Shown piece by piece: positions 28,444 to 36,632 of a stretch of DNA of 64,000 nucleotides (positions are counted from its first letter, which is position 1; each line of letters opens with the position of its first letter). A model generated the notes under the pieces. The model saw only the letters and a program-made list of their open reading frames with translations, was not told where the DNA came from and ran no database searches. Source of the stretch: an uncultured Lachnospiraceae bacterium (lineage in GTDB: Bacteria; Bacillota; Clostridia; Lachnospirales; Lachnospiraceae). Both the position numbers and the translations under genes were made by a program. The stretch covers positions 174,546 to 238,545 of the forward strand of contig CAJUSK010000005.1 of assembly GCA_910589075.1 (NCBI GenBank), given 5' to 3'.

Positions 28444-29628
28444 TCAGTCTTCATCATCATCGTCTGTGCGCATAGGGCTGTATCTGGAAGTGCCCAGCGC
28501 TCTGTCTTCGGTAACGACGCCGTTTACCGTTACTTCCAGATAAGAAGCCGCCGCAAGGCTCCCCTTTCTTACCGCATGGAGTCTGTAGGAGGTGCCGGCC
28601 GTCATCAGTTCGCTTGTGTAAATATTGACTGTGAGGTTTTTCCCTTCTGTGTAGGCTTCAAACAGAACCGGGAACGGATAATCGTTCCGGATCCGCAGAT
28701 CCTTGCTGCCACTGGAAATTGCCGCATCCATACCCAGCGGCAGGTAATGTACAGGCATACTGTGGGGATGCCGCTCCAGTACGGTGAGTCCGCTGTTCAT
28801 GGCAGCATTGTACACCGTGGAGCTGACCTGGCAGATACCTCCGCCTACTGCGGGAACTACCTTACCGCTCATATAAGCCCCCGCTTCCCGGTATCCGTTG
28901 GCGTAAGTCCTGGGAAGAAATGCCTTGTTCATGGAAATCACTTCCCCCGGATACAGTACCGTCTGATTCAGATTACCGGCAGCAATCTGAATATTCTTAA
29001 TCCGGTTGGAAGAGCTGCCTTTAAAACTGGTGGTGCAGCTTCCTTCAAGGGAATATTTATTGACGGCCACTTCTTCCGGAATGTCTCCCACGGTCAGTTC
29101 CAGGTCTGTTTCCTCCAGTACCGCAGTCTGGTTGTCCACAGCTGCACCTGCCAGTATCTGCAACAATGTATGGTATATTTTCTCCTTGCCGGCGGCGTTG
29201 ATCTGATAGTAAGAGACGCCGGGATATGTCTGTATCGTATTGCTTGCCCCGTCATAATAATAAAAGGCTTCCCCCTCCGCAGGTACACCGGAAAGCGCGG
29301 TATTGATATCCGCAATAAAAGCATCCAGTCCCGATGTATCCGGAATATGACACAGTCTGGTGCCGTCTCCAATGTCCTGTACCACTACGGCTGTATCTCC
29401 CAGCTCCGCCATCATCTTTTGAAATGTATAATCCCCTGTCTGTACCACAAGACACTGCGCCGGTGCATCCGCCTTCAGCTCTCCGATGGTTGTCCCGTAG
29501 GGTACGCCAACGGGAATCTCCTCGGCATGTGCGGGCAGCCCTGCGCTGCATAAAACCACCGCCATCAGTGCAGCACCGGCAATTCCCATCCGCCGTTTCC
29601 TCCTGTCGTAACCATGTTTTTCTGTCAT
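28444..29628 (-). CDS. VanW-family secreted protein
   Basis: The 394-residue protein has an N-terminal signal sequence (about residues 14-35), a putative peptidoglycan-binding middle part and a VanW domain with GGGICQVSSTVYNAAMNSGL and ERHPHSMPVHYLPLGMDAA. VanW domains occur in wall-associated proteins; the function is unknown. The C terminus is very acidic. Its own promoter lies at 29696-29724. Confidence 0.9.
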   Translation of the reverse strand: MTEKHGYDRRKRRMGIAGAALMAVVLCSAGLPAHAEEIPVGVPYGTTIGELKADAPAQCLVVQTGDYTFQKMMAELGDTAVVVQDIGDGTRLCHIPDTSGLDAFIADINTALSGVPAEGEAFYYYDGASNTIQTYPGVSYYQINAAGKEKIYHTLLQILAGAAVDNQTAVLEETDLELTVGDIPEEVAVNKYSLEGSCTTSFKGSSSNRIKNIQIAAGNLNQTVLYPGEVISMNKAFLPRTYANGYREAGAYMSGKVVPAVGGGICQVSSTVYNAAMNSGLTVLERHPHSMPVHYLPLGMDAAISSGSKDLRIRNDYPFPVLFEAYTEGKNLTVNIYTSELMTAGTSYRLHAVRKGSLAAASYLEVTVNGVVTEDRALGTSRYSPMRTDDDDED

Positions 29629-29695
29629 AATCTCCCTCTCCCTGTTCCTGTTATTCTATACTCCTGAGAAGCTCTGTATTCGGAATATATGCTTC

Positions 29696-29724
29696 ATTAT
29701 ACACAATCCCTTTGAGAAATACAA
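29696..29724 (-). promoter_or_regulatory. Sigma-A promoter of vanW
   Basis: TTGTAT (29719-29724) and TATAAT (29696-29701) on the minus strand have a 17-base spacer and lie about 70 bases upstream of the vanW start. Confidence 0.6.
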
Positions 29725-29800
29725 CCATTCTCCGGTTACGCCTGTCACTCCCCTTCCCATTTGACACCGGATTCCAGAGGGCACGGCTTCTGAAAGGTAC

Positions 29801-29866
29801 AAACGCGCACGAAGCTGCGCATCCCTTTTGTTTCATAGGACGCACTTTCCTATGAAATGAAAAAAG
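29801..29866. repeat. Dispersed repeat, copy 1 (partial or diverged)
   Basis: The segment matches the right half of the repeat at 34191-34292, sharing GAAGCTGCGCATCCCTTTTG and CGCACTTTCCTATGAAA. The left half is weakly recognisable at best. It begins at the T-run of the terminator behind the 185-residue gene. Confidence 0.75.
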
Positions 29867-29903
29867 CCATTGTCCCACAGATGATCGCACACCTGTGGAA
29901 CAA
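29860..29903 (-). terminator. Intrinsic terminator of the 185-residue gene
   Basis: On the minus strand an 11-base stem TTGTTCCACAG / CTGTGGGACAA with a 12-base loop is followed by TGGCTTTTTT. It lies about 25 bases beyond the stop codon. Confidence 0.75.
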
Positions 29904-29925
29904 CAGCCCCTGTTCATAACAGTCG

Positions 29926-30483
29926 TTACCATTCATAGGGAAAGCCCAACCGACCCATAAAATCGGCCATCTGCCAGTCAGACCCCATTTCAAACTCGTC
30001 CTCTTCGTAAGCCTTTTGCTCTTCGGCTTCCAATATTTCATCGGTCCAGCGCACCAGATAATTTTCGATGGAAGCCCTGTCTACCCGGAAGTACTCTGCC
30101 ACCAACTGTGCATTCCCTTTCAGTTCTTCCATCTCTTCTTCCGGTAGTTCCTCAAAATAATCCGGAACAGGATTAAACATATCCATGACAGTGCCATTAT
30201 CCAGAAGAAAATATCCCCAGTAATCCCCATCATAAATATACAGCAGCATAAGCGGGCCGCCAATGGCTTTGGACAACTGAGACGCCAGATCTTCAAAACC
30301 GATACAATCCTCATTCAGAAGGACACCGACCCCCTTTTCATGTACCTGATACCGGCATTGGGCCGGATCCAGTTCCATGGGAATTCCGCTGTCCGTATCA
30401 GATTTTGCAACTGTCTCCAAAGCATTTCTAACCTGTTCTTCCCCACAGCCGGGTACAATTACTGTCTGTAAAAACAAACCCAT
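29926..30483 (-). CDS. Hypothetical acidic protein, 185 residues
   Basis: I do not recognise the family. The protein is soluble and acidic, with aromatic-rich blocks (LLYIYDGDYWGYFLLDNG) reminiscent of small cytoplasmic immunity-like proteins, and ends GRLGFPYEW. A strong ribosome site (AAAGGAGGGG) precedes the ATG. A long hairpin lies just before that site, and a terminator follows the gene, so it forms a transcription unit either alone or with the alcohol dehydrogenase upstream. Confidence 0.7.
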   Translation of the reverse strand: MGLFLQTVIVPGCGEEQVRNALETVAKSDTDSGIPMELDPAQCRYQVHEKGVGVLLNEDCIGFEDLASQLSKAIGGPLMLLYIYDGDYWGYFLLDNGTVMDMFNPVPDYFEELPEEEMEELKGNAQLVAEYFRVDRASIENYLVRWTDEILEAEEQKAYEEDEFEMGSDWQMADFMGRLGFPYEW

Positions 30484-30500
30484 TTTCTATCCCCTCCTTT

Positions 30501-30559
30501 GGGCAAAGCGGACATGAATCCCCAAACCCACGTTCTGAACAGTTTCATGTCCGCCTGCC
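30501..30559 (-). promoter_or_regulatory. Strong hairpin abutting the ribosome site of the 185-residue gene
   Basis: The arms GCGGACATGAA (30508-30518) and TTCATGTCCGC (30544-30554) are perfectly complementary and extend through GGGCA/TGCCC with a small mismatch, giving about 16 base pairs. It ends within a few bases of the ribosome site and has no T-run, so it looks more like an RNA control or processing element than a terminator. Confidence 0.55.
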
Positions 30560-30595
30560 CGATGCAGATTATGTATTCTCCTCAGGCGGCTCTTC

Positions 30596-31813
30596 TTAGA
30601 AATCCACCTCTGTGTCGTAATAACAGCATTTCAGCAGCTTTTCCATTTCTTCCTGATTTGGCTGGCGGGGATTGGACCCGGTGCATGCATCCAGAATTGC
30701 ATTTGCCGCAATTTCGGGCAATCTCTCCAGAAATACTTCTTCCGGTACAAATCCCTGCTCTGCGGGATAACTGTCAGGCCCATAATGACTGATGCAATGC
30801 GGAATCTTCAGATCGTCATTCATCTTTCTCAGATATGCAATCAGCAGATCCACTTTCTCGTCCGGTGTATTGCCGCCCAGCTTCATAAAATCGGCAATTT
30901 CTCCATACCGTTTCTTTGCTGTCTCATCCTTTGCATTAAATGCGATCACCTTCGGCAGATACATGGCATTGGCAGCGCCGTGGATAATATGTGCGCCGTA
31001 ATCTGCAAAAGCTGCACCTGTTTTATGTGCCATGGAATGTACGATTCCCAGCAGCGCGTTGGAAAATGCCATACCGGCCAGACACTGTGCATTGTGCATG
31101 GAAGCTCTCTTTTCCATATCGCCGTTGTAGGAAGCCACCAGATCGTGCTGAATCATCTGGATGGCATGCAATGCCAGCGGATCGGTGAAATCACAGTTGG
31201 CCGTAGACACATATGCCTCTACTGCATGGGTCATGGCATCCATACCGGTATGTGCCACCAGCTTCTGCGGCATGGTTTCTGCCAGATCCGGATCGACAAT
31301 CGCCACATCGGGCGTAATTTCAAAATCAGCGATAGGATATTTGATGCCTTTCTGATAATCAGTAATAATGGAAAACGCCGTTACTTCCGTAGCTGTCCCT
31401 GATGTGGAAGAAATAGCGCAGAAATGCGCTTTCTTACGAAGGCTGGGAATGCCAAACACTTTGCACATCTCTTCAAAGGTAATCTCAGGATATTCGTATT
31501 TGATCCACATAGCCTTTGCCGCGTCAATCGGAGAACCGCCTCCCATTGCGATAATCCAGTCCGGTTCGAACTCTGACATGGCAGCGGCGCCCTTCATAAC
31601 AGTCTCCACTGAAGGGTCAGGCTCAATGCCTTCAAACAGTTGCACTTCCATGCCTGCCTCTTCCAGATATTTCTGTGCCCGGTCCAGAAATCCAAACCGC
31701 TTCATGGAACCTCCACCCACACAGATCATTGCCTTTTTCCCCTGAAAAGACTTGAGCGCTTCCAACGCACCCTTTCCGTGATACAGGTCGCGGGGTAACG
31801 TAAATCTCGCCAT
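30596..31813 (-). CDS. Iron-containing alcohol dehydrogenase
   Basis: The 405-residue protein is a group III (Fe-dependent) alcohol dehydrogenase. It shows GGGSPIDAAKAMW, SSTSGTATEVTAFSII, the metal-site segment HTGMDAMTHAVEAY and HSMAHKTGAAF with further metal histidines. It probably reduces aldehydes to alcohols with NAD(P)H in fermentation. A promoter with a Rex-type operator lies directly upstream, consistent with redox control. Confidence 0.93.
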   Translation of the reverse strand: MARFTLPRDLYHGKGALEALKSFQGKKAMICVGGGSMKRFGFLDRAQKYLEEAGMEVQLFEGIEPDPSVETVMKGAAAMSEFEPDWIIAMGGGSPIDAAKAMWIKYEYPEITFEEMCKVFGIPSLRKKAHFCAISSTSGTATEVTAFSIITDYQKGIKYPIADFEITPDVAIVDPDLAETMPQKLVAHTGMDAMTHAVEAYVSTANCDFTDPLALHAIQMIQHDLVASYNGDMEKRASMHNAQCLAGMAFSNALLGIVHSMAHKTGAAFADYGAHIIHGAANAMYLPKVIAFNAKDETAKKRYGEIADFMKLGGNTPDEKVDLLIAYLRKMNDDLKIPHCISHYGPDSYPAEQGFVPEEVFLERLPEIAANAILDACTGSNPRQPNQEEMEKLLKCCYYDTEVDF

Positions 31814-31836
31814 TGATAAATACCTCCTTGCTTTGT

Positions 31837-31854
31837 TTGTTATGAAATTAACAA
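31837..31854. promoter_or_regulatory. Rex-type operator
   Basis: The 18-base palindrome TTGTTAATTTCATAACAA (minus strand) differs by one base from the Rex consensus TTGTTAA-N4-TTAACAA. It lies just downstream of the -10 element of the alcohol dehydrogenase promoter, a position that would block transcription when NADH is low. Confidence 0.75.
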
Positions 31855-31863
31855 TATAAAAGG

Positions 31864-31894
31864 ATTATAACATGTTTTCAGTAAAAAGTGACAA
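31864..31894 (-). promoter_or_regulatory. Promoter of the alcohol dehydrogenase gene
   Basis: TATAAT (31864-31869) carries an extended -10 TG (TGTTATAAT); TTGTCA (31889-31894) lies 19 bases upstream, a long spacer that the extended -10 would compensate. The ribosome site AAGGAGG follows near the ATG. Confidence 0.65.
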
Positions 31895-31945
31895 ATTTTA
31901 TATAAATTTAATGTCCCTGAATCCCGGAGGCGGAAAACAAATAGT

Positions 31946-32014
31946 CTGATCTGCCAGACAAAAACGGAAAAAAACCATATATACGAAACAGAACCATTAT
32001 CGCCGGCAGATCAG
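31946..32014. repeat. Long-loop inverted repeat behind the lipoprotein gene
   Basis: CTGATCTGCC (31946-31955) and GGCAGATCAG (32005-32014) are perfect 10-base inverted repeats 49 bases apart, just past the lipoprotein stop. A T-run lies inside the loop rather than after the stem, so a simple terminator is not obvious. Confidence 0.45.
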
Positions 32015-32026
32015 GGCCAATCCTGA

Positions 32027-32590
32027 CTAATAGTTGATACCGTTAATTGCCAGCGCTCCATCCACAACACCAAAATTTATATTTGCCGTCCCTCCGTCTG
32101 AAATGGAAAACCCTGCCATGCTGGGCTGAAGATTGTCTATGTCAGCCTGTTCCACAGATTGTAGCAATCCTTCTGTAAATACGGTTTCTGCACCCAGTTT
32201 TAAAAAGTCCTCTTTGGTTTCAACCACATCAACATCCGGTAATCCCACATACACCGGAAATGCAGTCAGCTCTGCCAGAGCCTCCAAATCCTTTTTTTCG
32301 GCTGCTGCTTTGACTTTTCCGGCAAATTCCTTCGCTGCCTCACTGTCAACTGCAAAATTATCCTCGTATCCTTCCGTTTTCTGTTCATTGTTTTCTGCTG
32401 TCTTGGTTGCAGCCTCGTCCCCGGCAGTATCCTGCCCGGTTTCCTGCAATGTATTTTGGGAGATTTCCGGCTGTGTATCCTGGTGGGATTGCTGACTTTC
32501 ACCGCACCCTGTCAAAATCACTCCCATAATGCTCAGGCTCAAAGCCAAAGCAGCAATCCTCTTCATGTTCTTTTTCATGTTCTTTCTCAT
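32027..32590 (-). CDS. Lipoprotein of the sigma/anti-sigma operon
   Basis: A type II signal peptide with lipobox LTGC (about residues 26-29) is followed by a low-complexity Gln/Thr/Glu linker and a roughly 100-residue domain (EAAKEFAGKVKAAAEKKDLEALAELTAFPVYV...). The start has GGAGGAAATTAAG upstream. Its gene follows the RsiV-like anti-sigma gene by one base, so it is probably an envelope effector or sensor of that system. I do not recognise a named domain. Confidence 0.8.
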   Translation of the reverse strand: MRKNMKKNMKRIAALALSLSIMGVILTGCGESQQSHQDTQPEISQNTLQETGQDTAGDEAATKTAENNEQKTEGYEDNFAVDSEAAKEFAGKVKAAAEKKDLEALAELTAFPVYVGLPDVDVVETKEDFLKLGAETVFTEGLLQSVEQADIDNLQPSMAGFSISDGGTANINFGVVDGALAINGINY

Positions 32591-32591
32591 C

Positions 32592-33479
32592 TTAATTTCC
32601 TCCTATTTCAAACTCAATTTCTCCTGATGATCCAGGCGCAATTTCATATTTTTCAAAAACGATAACCGGGTGATCCTCTTTATTAATATAAAATTTGACT
32701 TCCTCCGAAATCCCTGCAAACCCTCCTTCCTCTTCTGTAAAAAATATTTCTCCTCCTTCCCGCCTTTCAGCGATTTGTTCTCTGATGCTTTGATTGACCA
32801 GCTTACTGCAATTGGCACCCAGCATATCATCCAATGTAACCATTCTTCCTGTAACCAGATCCAAATTGTAATAGTTTGACTCGTTATAAGCACTCGTCCA
32901 GCTTTCGGTTCCCCTTACCACGAACGAAAGATAATGACTGCTCTGTTGTTTTATCTCATAGTCCACAGTAATCCGGATTTCGTGTTCCTTCCATTCTTCC
33001 AGAGTCCCTCCGGTTTCCAGAAATGCTGTTCTGTATTCTTCGGCGCGCAAAACCGCGTCATCAGCATACTGACTGCATCGGTCAAGAATTTCCTGATTGA
33101 CTGCATCGATTCCGATCCCCGTATCCGCTTCTATCATTTCAATGGTTGGAATTTCCACGGATACCGCTATATCATTTGTTTCTGTCTCATAAGAGCGGAA
33201 TGTCAGGATCTGTGCCAGATTGCCAATGACAGGAAGCTGTGCCGCTTCTTTTGCAAAGACCGGACTGGTATTCAGAGCCGCTGTAAAAAGAATACAGATA
33301 CACGCTGCCGCTGCCCCCATACCACGAGTCAGCCTTTTATACCTGTAAACATGATCCACCTTTCGTTTCTCTTCCTGCTGCTTTCTCGACTTCTCTATCT
33401 CCTGTTGTATCCGGATGCTCAGTTCTTTTGGAATAACGATACGATCATAGTTTTCTTTCATTTTTTCTAAATTTCCCAT
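32592..33479 (-). CDS. RsiV-like anti-sigma factor
   Basis: The 295-residue protein has a cytoplasmic N terminus of about 55 residues, one membrane helix (GMGAAAACICILFTAAL) and an extracytoplasmic region resembling the DUF4163/DUF3298 pair of RsiV (EEWKEHEIRITVDYEI, VTLDDMLG). RsiV in Bacillus holds the ECF factor SigV and is cleaved after binding lysozyme. It overlaps the sigma gene by 13 bases. Lysozyme binding is a family property, not visible here. Confidence 0.85.
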   Translation of the reverse strand: MGNLEKMKENYDRIVIPKELSIRIQQEIEKSRKQQEEKRKVDHVYRYKRLTRGMGAAAACICILFTAALNTSPVFAKEAAQLPVIGNLAQILTFRSYETETNDIAVSVEIPTIEMIEADTGIGIDAVNQEILDRCSQYADDAVLRAEEYRTAFLETGGTLEEWKEHEIRITVDYEIKQQSSHYLSFVVRGTESWTSAYNESNYYNLDLVTGRMVTLDDMLGANCSKLVNQSIREQIAERREGGEIFFTEEEGGFAGISEEVKFYINKEDHPVIVFEKYEIAPGSSGEIEFEIGGN

Positions 33480-33967
33480 AACCCCGCCTCCTGTATATGT
33501 TCTTTTAATTGTTTTAGGCCGCGATAAAGTTTTGTTTTTACCGTATTCAAATTCAATCCGGTAATACAGGAAATTTCTTTCAAAGACAACTCTTCAAAAA
33601 ATCGGAGTTTTATAATCTCCTGTACATCAAACTCCAAATTGTCCAGTTCTTTTTCTATATCATCATCCTGATCATAGCCTTTTTCATAATACACCTCCTC
33701 CTGATGCAGGTCATCTGAGTTTGGCATCATCCGCTTTCGTTTTTTCAGTACCATCAGACATTCATTGATCAATATTCGATAAAACCATGCCCTGATTGCG
33801 TCTGCATTTTTAATGCTTTCATGAGATTCCAGCGCTTTGCAGACTGCACTTTGAACAGCATCAAGAGCATCTTCCTGATGCCGGGTATAACTGTATGCCA
33901 CTCTGTAAAACCGATCCTGATTTTCAAGGATATACTGAATCAGCCTTTCATATAACATTTTTTTCAT
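33467..33967 (-). CDS. ECF-type RNA polymerase sigma factor (SigV-like)
   Basis: The 166-residue protein contains region 2 (RFYRVAYSYTRHQEDALDAVQ) and region 4 (VQEIIKLRFFEELSLKEISCITGLNLNTVKTKLYRGLKQLK). The open frame extends 73 codons further without a ribosome site; the ATG at 33967 fits the family's N terminus, with GGAAAGG about 12 bases upstream. Together with the next two genes it forms an envelope-stress operon. Confidence 0.9.
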   Translation of the reverse strand: MKKMLYERLIQYILENQDRFYRVAYSYTRHQEDALDAVQSAVCKALESHESIKNADAIRAWFYRILINECLMVLKKRKRMMPNSDDLHQEEVYYEKGYDQDDDIEKELDNLEFDVQEIIKLRFFEELSLKEISCITGLNLNTVKTKLYRGLKQLKEHIQEAGLWEI

Positions 33968-34000
33968 TGCCGGCACGCACCTTTCCGCTTCAAGCTTTAT

Positions 34001-34035
34001 ACTATAGAGATTTTTCTGATACCTGAAAAGTTTCA
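34001..34035 (-). promoter_or_regulatory. Candidate promoter of the sigma operon
   Basis: The minus strand shows TGAAACTTTT (from 34035), like the -35 element of ECF promoters, and TATAGT at 34001-34006. With -35 TTTTCA a sigma-A reading gives a 17-base spacer; no canonical ECF CGTC -10 is present. Autoregulation is possible but unproven. Confidence 0.35.
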
Positions 34036-34190
34036 GAAAACGGAAAAAAAGAAAAATTTCAGAAAATGTAAAACAATCATGAATCATGGCCTGGCTGCCT
34101 GACAAAAAAATAAGCCCGGTGTTTTCAAATGTACCGAACTGAAAAACAAAATGGAGTAACATGCTTTGCGAACTTTCTATTGGCAAAACA

Positions 34191-34292
34191 AAAGTGCGCT
34201 TCGCACACTCGTGTGTCCAAATTTTCCGGAAAGCGCAGCTTTTGTTCCGCGCGCGAAACTGCGCATCCCTTTTGTTTCATAGGGCGCACTTT
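34191..34292. repeat. Dispersed repeat, copy 2, with terminal inverted repeats
   Basis: The 102-base element is bounded by perfect 9-base inverted repeats AAAGTGCGC and GCGCACTTT, and contains internal hairpins (GTGCG/CGCAC and GCGCAG/CTGCGC). It is about 90% like copy 3 by eye. Similarity continues a few bases outward into CCTATGAAA plus an A-run, which is the T-run of the adjacent terminator. No coding function is likely. Confidence 0.8.
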
Positions 34293-34302
34293 CCTATGAA
34301 AA

Positions 34303-34353
34303 GAAAAAAGGACAAGGCCTTTGTAACACCAGGTTATCAAAGACGGCTTGTCC
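34303..34353 (-). terminator. Intrinsic terminator of the HSP90/helical-repeat operon
   Basis: On the minus strand GGACAAGCC pairs with GGCCTTGTCC and inner bases AACC/GGTTA extend pairing; the stem is followed by TTTTTTC. It lies about 30 bases beyond the last gene of the operon. Confidence 0.8.
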
Positions 34354-34381
34354 CCTGCATTTCTTTCAGATTGCACATATA

Positions 34382-35494
34382 TTAAGACTCCAGAAAGCTG
34401 ACACACTCCCGCAAACACTCCATATAAAAATCCGACCCGTTTCGCTCGTCAAACTTTTGCGCCAGGTCTTTGGCCTTATGATAATAATACGAATACAATG
34501 CTTCCGTCCGATACACCCCGCTCTCTTCATACAGACAAAAGGTCTGGTCCATGGACAGCTTAACCGTCTGCTTTTTCCCGGCAGTAGCCAGTCTGCTAAA
34601 AAAGCTGACACAATTCAGAGATATATCAAACAGTGTGGAAGGTTCGCGCTCCTGCTCCCACTCTTTCCAATGACTTCTGTAAATCTGCAACGCTTTTCCC
34701 ATATCTCTGTATGCATAACAGTACAGAAAATCATCCCAGTAACAGAATTCTTCATTTTTTACCCGACGGGGATCTATGAGGCGGCAATAGGCTTCCGCTT
34801 CTTCAAACGCATGCTGCCGCAGATAATAATGCATATAATTTTTCTTCAGAACCAGCCACGCCCGCATCATGGCACCATGACAGCGCAGGGAAAGGTTTTC
34901 AATTTCTTCTGAGAGTCTGTTGGCACGATCCAGATCTCCCTGTCTCAGATAAAAATCAATCATCTCATTACACTCACAGGCCTTGCAGTCAGAGTTGGCG
35001 TCTCTGGCTGTATTTTCAAACTGGTGAAAAGCCTCTTCCGCCTTCTGTTTGTCAATGACATAATAAAAATTATATACATGGTCATAGTAGCTCCTCAGAT
35101 GATAGCCATATGCAAGGCTGCGCTTTTTAAAATCTTCTAAAAATTTCAGGCAATCTGACATGGGTATCTGATAAAATCCCCCACAGGCGTTGAGAACCCA
35201 TTTATAAACCCACAGAATATGAGCCATACTGTCTCTGAAATTGTTGTTAAAAGCAGTAACAGGCGTATCCGGATATCGGTCAATGATGGCCAGCACTTCT
35301 GGAAATACAATCATCATATCCAGGCTGTCCCCGTAAAAACAGGATTCCCGGCACAGATCCAGACGGAAAAATATCCGAAAAGGCGTATCCTGGTGGACAT
35401 CTGCGTCTTCTGCAGCATTGCGGATAGCAGTTACTCTGGCTCTGCCATGTTCTAACTTGTCATATGCTTTTTTCAGTCCGTCCGGATCATACAT
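34382..35494 (-). CDS. Helical-repeat protein B, paralogue of the preceding gene
   Basis: The 370-residue protein is predicted all-helical and TPR-like (FEEAEAYCRLID, RDMGKALQIYRSHWKEWEQE). It aligns along its full length with the 381-residue product encoded immediately upstream, for example in YDPDGLKKAYDKLEHGRARV, CRESCFYGDSLDMM and LKFLEDFKKRSLAYGY. No enzyme motif is seen. It overlaps its paralogue by 8 bases and is the last gene of the operon. A scaffold or client-binding role is inference only. Confidence 0.75.
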   Translation of the reverse strand: MYDPDGLKKAYDKLEHGRARVTAIRNAAEDADVHQDTPFRIFFRLDLCRESCFYGDSLDMMIVFPEVLAIIDRYPDTPVTAFNNNFRDSMAHILWVYKWVLNACGGFYQIPMSDCLKFLEDFKKRSLAYGYHLRSYYDHVYNFYYVIDKQKAEEAFHQFENTARDANSDCKACECNEMIDFYLRQGDLDRANRLSEEIENLSLRCHGAMMRAWLVLKKNYMHYYLRQHAFEEAEAYCRLIDPRRVKNEEFCYWDDFLYCYAYRDMGKALQIYRSHWKEWEQEREPSTLFDISLNCVSFFSRLATAGKKQTVKLSMDQTFCLYEESGVYRTEALYSYYYHKAKDLAQKFDERNGSDFYMECLRECVSFLES

Positions 35495-36632
35495 CCAAAT
35501 CCCCTCCTGATTTCAGTGCAGCCGCCAGCCGGTCACAATAACTGGAAGTACCGTTTCTCTGATCAAAGCGCCGGGCCACATCCCTGGCCCTGTTATAATA
35601 GTACTGGAACAAATCTTCCAGAAGGTAACAGCCTTGTTCGTCATACAGGGGGAAGGAAGCATCCAACGGCAGCCTGATGGTCTTTTTGGTTTGTTCTTTT
35701 GCTAATTTTTTAAAAAAGCAGGCAATATTTTTATTGACATCGAAAATTTCAGAAGGGTTCCGCTCCTGTTCCCACTCTTTCCAATGGGCTTTGTAGATCT
35801 GCAGCGCCTTCCCCATATTTGTGTTGGCATAACACCAGAGAAAATCCTCCCATCTCTGATATTCTTTATCCTTCGTCATATGCCGTTCCATCATACGGCA
35901 ATAGGTTTCTGCTTCCTCGTATTCCCCGCGCTCCATATGATATTTCATATACTGCTTTTTCAGCCGCAGCCAGGCGCCTTTATCGCCGTGCCCGCAGGTC
36001 AGCCGGAAATGTTCTATATCCTCCGCCAGACGGGCCGCCCGCTCCGGGTCGCCGTTTTTCAGGTAGAAATTCACAATGGAATTTTGCTCGCACGCCTCAC
36101 AGTCGCAATTACCATCCCTGGGAAGTTCCTCAAATTTATGAAATGCCTCGGTGGACAACTGCTTCCCGATATCGGAATAAAAAAAGTATTTATAATAATA
36201 ATAAGGCCGCAGATTATAGCCATATGCCAGACTGCGTTTTTTAAAATCCTCAAAAAATTTCAGACAGTCTTCCAGCGGCACCTGGTAAAAGTCCGCACAC
36301 TCTTCCAGCATCCACTTGTAAACCCATAAAATATGATCAAGGCTGTTGGAATACCCAAGCTCATGGACTGTCGCCTCCGTATCCGGATACTGGTCAATAA
36401 TCGCCAGTGCCTGGGGGAAGATAACCATCATATCCAGTCCGTCACCATAAAAGACAGATTCCCGGCAAAGTTCCAGGCGGAAATAAATCCGGTAGGATGT
36501 ATCCTGATGGGCATCCGCGGCCTCTATGGCACTGCGGATGCCGGACATCCTGATCTTTCCATGCTCCATCTCATCATAGGCATCTTTATATGTCTGTGGA
36601 TCATATGGCAGATCCCGGTCACTCTCATACAT
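35487..36632 (-). CDS. Helical-repeat protein A, paralogue of the following gene
   Basis: This 381-residue, TPR-like protein shares CRESVFYGDGLDMM, LKFFEDFKKRSLAYGY and MGKALQIYKAHWKEWEQERNPS with its neighbour, so the two arose by tandem duplication. Its start overlaps the HSP90-like gene's end by 8 bases, implying translational coupling and fixed stoichiometry. TPR proteins serve as HSP90 co-chaperones in eukaryotes; whether that applies here is unknown. Confidence 0.75.
   Translation of the reverse strand: MYESDRDLPYDPQTYKDAYDEMEHGKIRMSGIRSAIEAADAHQDTSYRIYFRLELCRESVFYGDGLDMMVIFPQALAIIDQYPDTEATVHELGYSNSLDHILWVYKWMLEECADFYQVPLEDCLKFFEDFKKRSLAYGYNLRPYYYYKYFFYSDIGKQLSTEAFHKFEELPRDGNCDCEACEQNSIVNFYLKNGDPERAARLAEDIEHFRLTCGHGDKGAWLRLKKQYMKYHMERGEYEEAETYCRMMERHMTKDKEYQRWEDFLWCYANTNMGKALQIYKAHWKEWEQERNPSEIFDVNKNIACFFKKLAKEQTKKTIRLPLDASFPLYDEQGCYLLEDLFQYYYNRARDVARRFDQRNGTSSYCDRLAAALKSGGDLDV

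Noticed and set aside
29651..29932. 93-residue minus-strand frame
   Set aside because: It runs through the vanW promoter, the dispersed repeat and a terminator; its peptide resembles those from the other repeat copies and is an artefact of the repeat.
34125..34418. 97-residue minus-strand frame
   Set aside because: It crosses the operon terminator and repeat copy 2; no ribosome site and no codon pattern of a gene.
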